Positions 5,076-6,906 of a stretch of 6,906 nucleotides of DNA are shown here, in pieces. Position numbers and translations under genes: made by a program. The notes under the pieces are model-generated. The model was not told the origin of the DNA. It did no database searches and worked only from the letters and a program-made list of their open reading frames with translations. Source of the stretch: a bacterium (lineage in GTDB: Bacteria; Chloroflexota; Dormibacteria; UBA8260; Bog-877); contig JAKAWF010000177.1 of NCBI GenBank assembly GCA_021817025.1, forward strand, positions 1 through 6,906, read 5' to 3'. Numbering within the stretch: the stretch's first letter is position 1; every line of letters starts with the position of its first letter.

Positions 5076-6906
5076 ATGACCTCCCCCGCCTCGTCCATGA
5101 CGCCCCCTGATCGCGAGCGCGCTCCCCGCCGTCGCTGGGCCGAGCTGGGGCGGGCCCGCCGGAGGCGGCTGGCTGGTGCCGCCGCGATGGCCCTGGCCAT
5201 CGTGGTCGGCAGCGAACTGGCCCTCGCCAGGCCGAGCTCGCCGACCGCAGTCGCCGGGGCCGAGTACAGCAACCTCGCCACCGAGACGGTGGGCAGCACC
5301 TGGTCCTGGCCGACAGGTGAGGGCAGCTCCGACCCACTGGCCCTGCGCGAGCGCGCCTACACCCTGGAGCTGGTACGCCCGACCGGGGTGCTCACGGTGC
5401 AGGCCCCGAGCGGCCCCCTCTCCTTTCCTCTGACAGCCCTGGTCGGCCGCACGGCCCTGCCGGCAGGCAGCTACTTCGTGGCCACCACGGATGGATCGGA
5501 GCTCAGCCTGTACACCTTCGACCACCAAGGGGTCCTGCTCGAGCAGGCGCGCCTGCTCGCCTACCCCACGTTCTTCACGGTCGCCTTCAGCGCCCGTCTG
5601 GGCGGGGACCCGTTTGCCGGCGCCACCTTCTTCGACAGCGGTCACCTCGGTCTCCCCACCAGCTTCCTGCACCAGGCGTTCAGCCCCGATCCCGTCAGCC
5701 CCTCCCTGTCGCCGACGCCAACCACCTACCTGGGAGTTCATCCCCCGCTCCCGACCGCACCCTTCGCGCCGCCGCCGTTCGACCTCGAGTTCCGCACGGG
5801 CCGCGGATGGACCGGGTTCGGGCTGGTCCAGGTGCCCAACGCGACCGCCCTCTCGCTCACCAGCGCGGGGAGCATCAGCGTCAACTACCCGCTCAGCCTG
5901 CTGGCCCGGATCCGCGACCAGGGTGCGGGCGGTCGGGTGTCCCCCCCGGCCGGGGTGCCGGGCCAGCCGGGCGGCGGGTTGTGGCTGGGCTTCCCGTCCT
6001 TCGTGGTCACCCTCGGAGGCACCACGTCCCAGGGGCTGGCCGCCTACCACGACGCCCTCTCCCAACTCGGAGAGGCGCCGGTGGCGGCGCCTCCGGGTCG
6101 CCGGCCGGCATGGTGGTCGCAACCGATGGTGGACACCTGGGGCCAGCAGCTGGTCTCCGGGGCGAGTCGCGACTCACCCAAGTTCACCGCCAACTGGGTG
6201 CGCGACTTCGTGGCCAGCTGGCGGCGGCAGTTCGGAGTCGCTCACTTCACCCTGGTCATCGACGCCCAATGGCAGGCCAAGCTCGGCCACACCACCCCCA
6301 GCCCCAGGTTCGGCGGGGTCCCGGGGATGCGCCTGCTGATCCAGCAGCTGCACGCGCAGGGGGTCCGGGTGCTGCTTTGGTGGCCGCTCTGGAAGGATCA
6401 GGCCGGGCCCGGCCAGCACCTGCGGGTGGATCCCACCGCTCCGGGATTCCAGGCTCAGACCGCGCGCCAGATGGCGGTGCTGCTGGGGACCGGACCGGGA
6501 GATCTCGGGGCCGACGGGCTGAAACTCGACTGGGGCTTCCTGGTACCTCCTCCCAGCCAGGAGCAGCTGGTGCGCCCTCAGCTGGGAATCGGCGCCGCGC
6601 TGCTGCTCCGCTACATGACGGTGCTCTCGCAGGCGGCCTGGAAGGCAGACCCAGGCGCTGTGGTCGACGGCAGTGCCATCGCGCCGCAGTTCGGGGGCAC
6701 TGAGGACACCCTGCGCCTCTACGACGCTCACCTGGCCTCCACCTGGAGCTACCGCGCCGCCATCGTGAGCGCGGTGGACCCGCTCAGCCAGATCGACGGT
6801 GACGGGTGGGCGCTGACCGGCCCCCAGGCGGTCGCCCACATCGTGGAGAGCGCGGTCTTCGGGGTCCCAGCCGTCTACTACTCCACGCACTGGTCCATCT
6901 TCCAGC
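5076..6906 (+). CDS. Exported clan GH-D-like glycoside hydrolase (3' end cut by window edge)
   Basis: An open frame of 610 codons runs off the right edge. Counted from the ATG at 5076, an Arg-rich N-terminus (18-31, with two RRR clusters) precedes a hydrophobic segment (LAGAAAMALAIVVGSELALA, 32-51), indicating a signal peptide or membrane anchor. A beta-rich N-terminal region with a Pro-rich stretch (about 208-234) follows. The catalytic barrel begins near 345 with WWSQPMVDTWG, then FTLVIDAQWQAKLG (391-404) and LLWWPLWK (433-440). GADGLKLDWGF (478-488) presents D485, the expected nucleophile of GH27/GH31/GH36-type enzymes. RLYDAH (547-552) is a candidate region for the acid/base residue. These motifs suggest a retaining alpha-glycosidase acting outside the cell; the exact family and sugar are uncertain. 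The start is ambiguous: ATG 5076 and in-frame ATG 5097 both lack a Shine-Dalgarno sequence, and an in-frame TGA at 5061-5063 limits the upstream end. Confidence 0.8.
   Translation, partial: MTSPASSMTPPDRERAPRRRWAELGRARRRRLAGAAAMALAIVVGSELALARPSSPTAVAGAEYSNLATETVGSTWSWPTGEGSSDPLALRERAYTLELVRPTGVLTVQAPSGPLSFPLTALVGRTALPAGSYFVATTDGSELSLYTFDHQGVLLEQARLLAYPTFFTVAFSARLGGDPFAGATFFDSGHLGLPTSFLHQAFSPDPVSPSLSPTPTTYLGVHPPLPTAPFAPPPFDLEFRTGRGWTGFGLVQVPNATALSLTSAGSISVNYPLSLLARIRDQGAGGRVSPPAGVPGQPGGGLWLGFPSFVVTLGGTTSQGLAAYHDALSQLGEAPVAAPPGRRPAWWSQPMVDTWGQQLVSGASRDSPKFTANWVRDFVASWRRQFGVAHFTLVIDAQWQAKLGHTTPSPRFGGVPGMRLLIQQLHAQGVRVLLWWPLWKDQAGPGQHLRVDPTAPGFQAQTARQMAVLLGTGPGDLGADGLKLDWGFLVPPPSQEQLVRPQLGIGAALLLRYMTVLSQAAWKADPGAVVDGSAIAPQFGGTEDTLRLYDAHLASTWSYRAAIVSAVDPLSQIDGDGWALTGPQAVAHIVESAVFGVPAVYYSTHWSIFQ
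6072..6093 (+). repeat. Short inverted repeat in the hydrolase linker
   Basis: GAGGCGCC (6072-6079) and GGCGCCTC (6086-6093) pair perfectly around a 6-nt loop. It encodes the Ala/Pro-rich segment GEAPVAAPPG between the N-terminal region and the catalytic barrel. It most likely reflects GC-rich linker codons rather than a dedicated element. Confidence 0.25.

Noticed and set aside
5491..6703. Alternative plus-strand frames (5491-6339 and 5807-6703) within the hydrolase region
   Set aside because: Ser/Pro/Arg-rich or Gly/Arg/Ala-rich products without motifs; the frame from 5076 stays open to the window edge and encodes barrel motifs in order.
6174..6890. Minus-strand 238-codon frame opposite the hydrolase
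   Set aside because: No recognisable domain and fully overlaps the catalytic barrel coding sequence; a shadow frame.

Overview
The window is very GC-rich and densely coding, with the third-position GC bias typical of a high-GC soil-type bacterium (Actinomycetota, Chloroflexota or Dormibacterota-like). That placement is inferred from base composition and protein style only; no marker gene is present. I see no rRNA, tRNA, CRISPR array, insertion sequence or phage gene.

Layout: three genes read leftward and two read rightward from a divergent intergenic region at about 4052-4338. Leftward, in transcription order, are an ArsR-type regulator fused to a rhodanese domain (4051-3386), a 12-helix MFS transporter (3327-1951), and a KimA-type potassium/proton symporter of the APC superfamily (TTG start at 1774, cut by the left window edge). 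Rightward are a class I SAM-dependent methyltransferase (GTG start at 4339, ends 4974) and an exported clan GH-D-like glycoside hydrolase (from about 5076, cut by the right edge).

The regulator and MFS gene form a probable two-gene operon. A 10-4-10 inverted repeat has the regulator's ATG at its centre and overlaps its best -10 hexamer, which suggests autorepression and a leaderless mRNA. The rhodanese domain carries a CRGPYC active-site loop, while the ArsR half lacks the classic CVC metal site. A sulfur-linked signal controlling export, possibly with methylation by the divergent enzyme, is the most interesting hypothesis here, but it is inference. The KimA-type gene sits 176 bp downstream of the MFS gene behind its own Shine-Dalgarno sequence and a perfect 24-bp palindrome, and it retains nearly all residues reported to bind potassium in Bacillus KimA. 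The glycoside hydrolase looks unrelated to the rest.

Most of the window is made of recognisable families. The novelty lies mainly in the regulatory palindromes and the regulator-transporter-methyltransferase arrangement.
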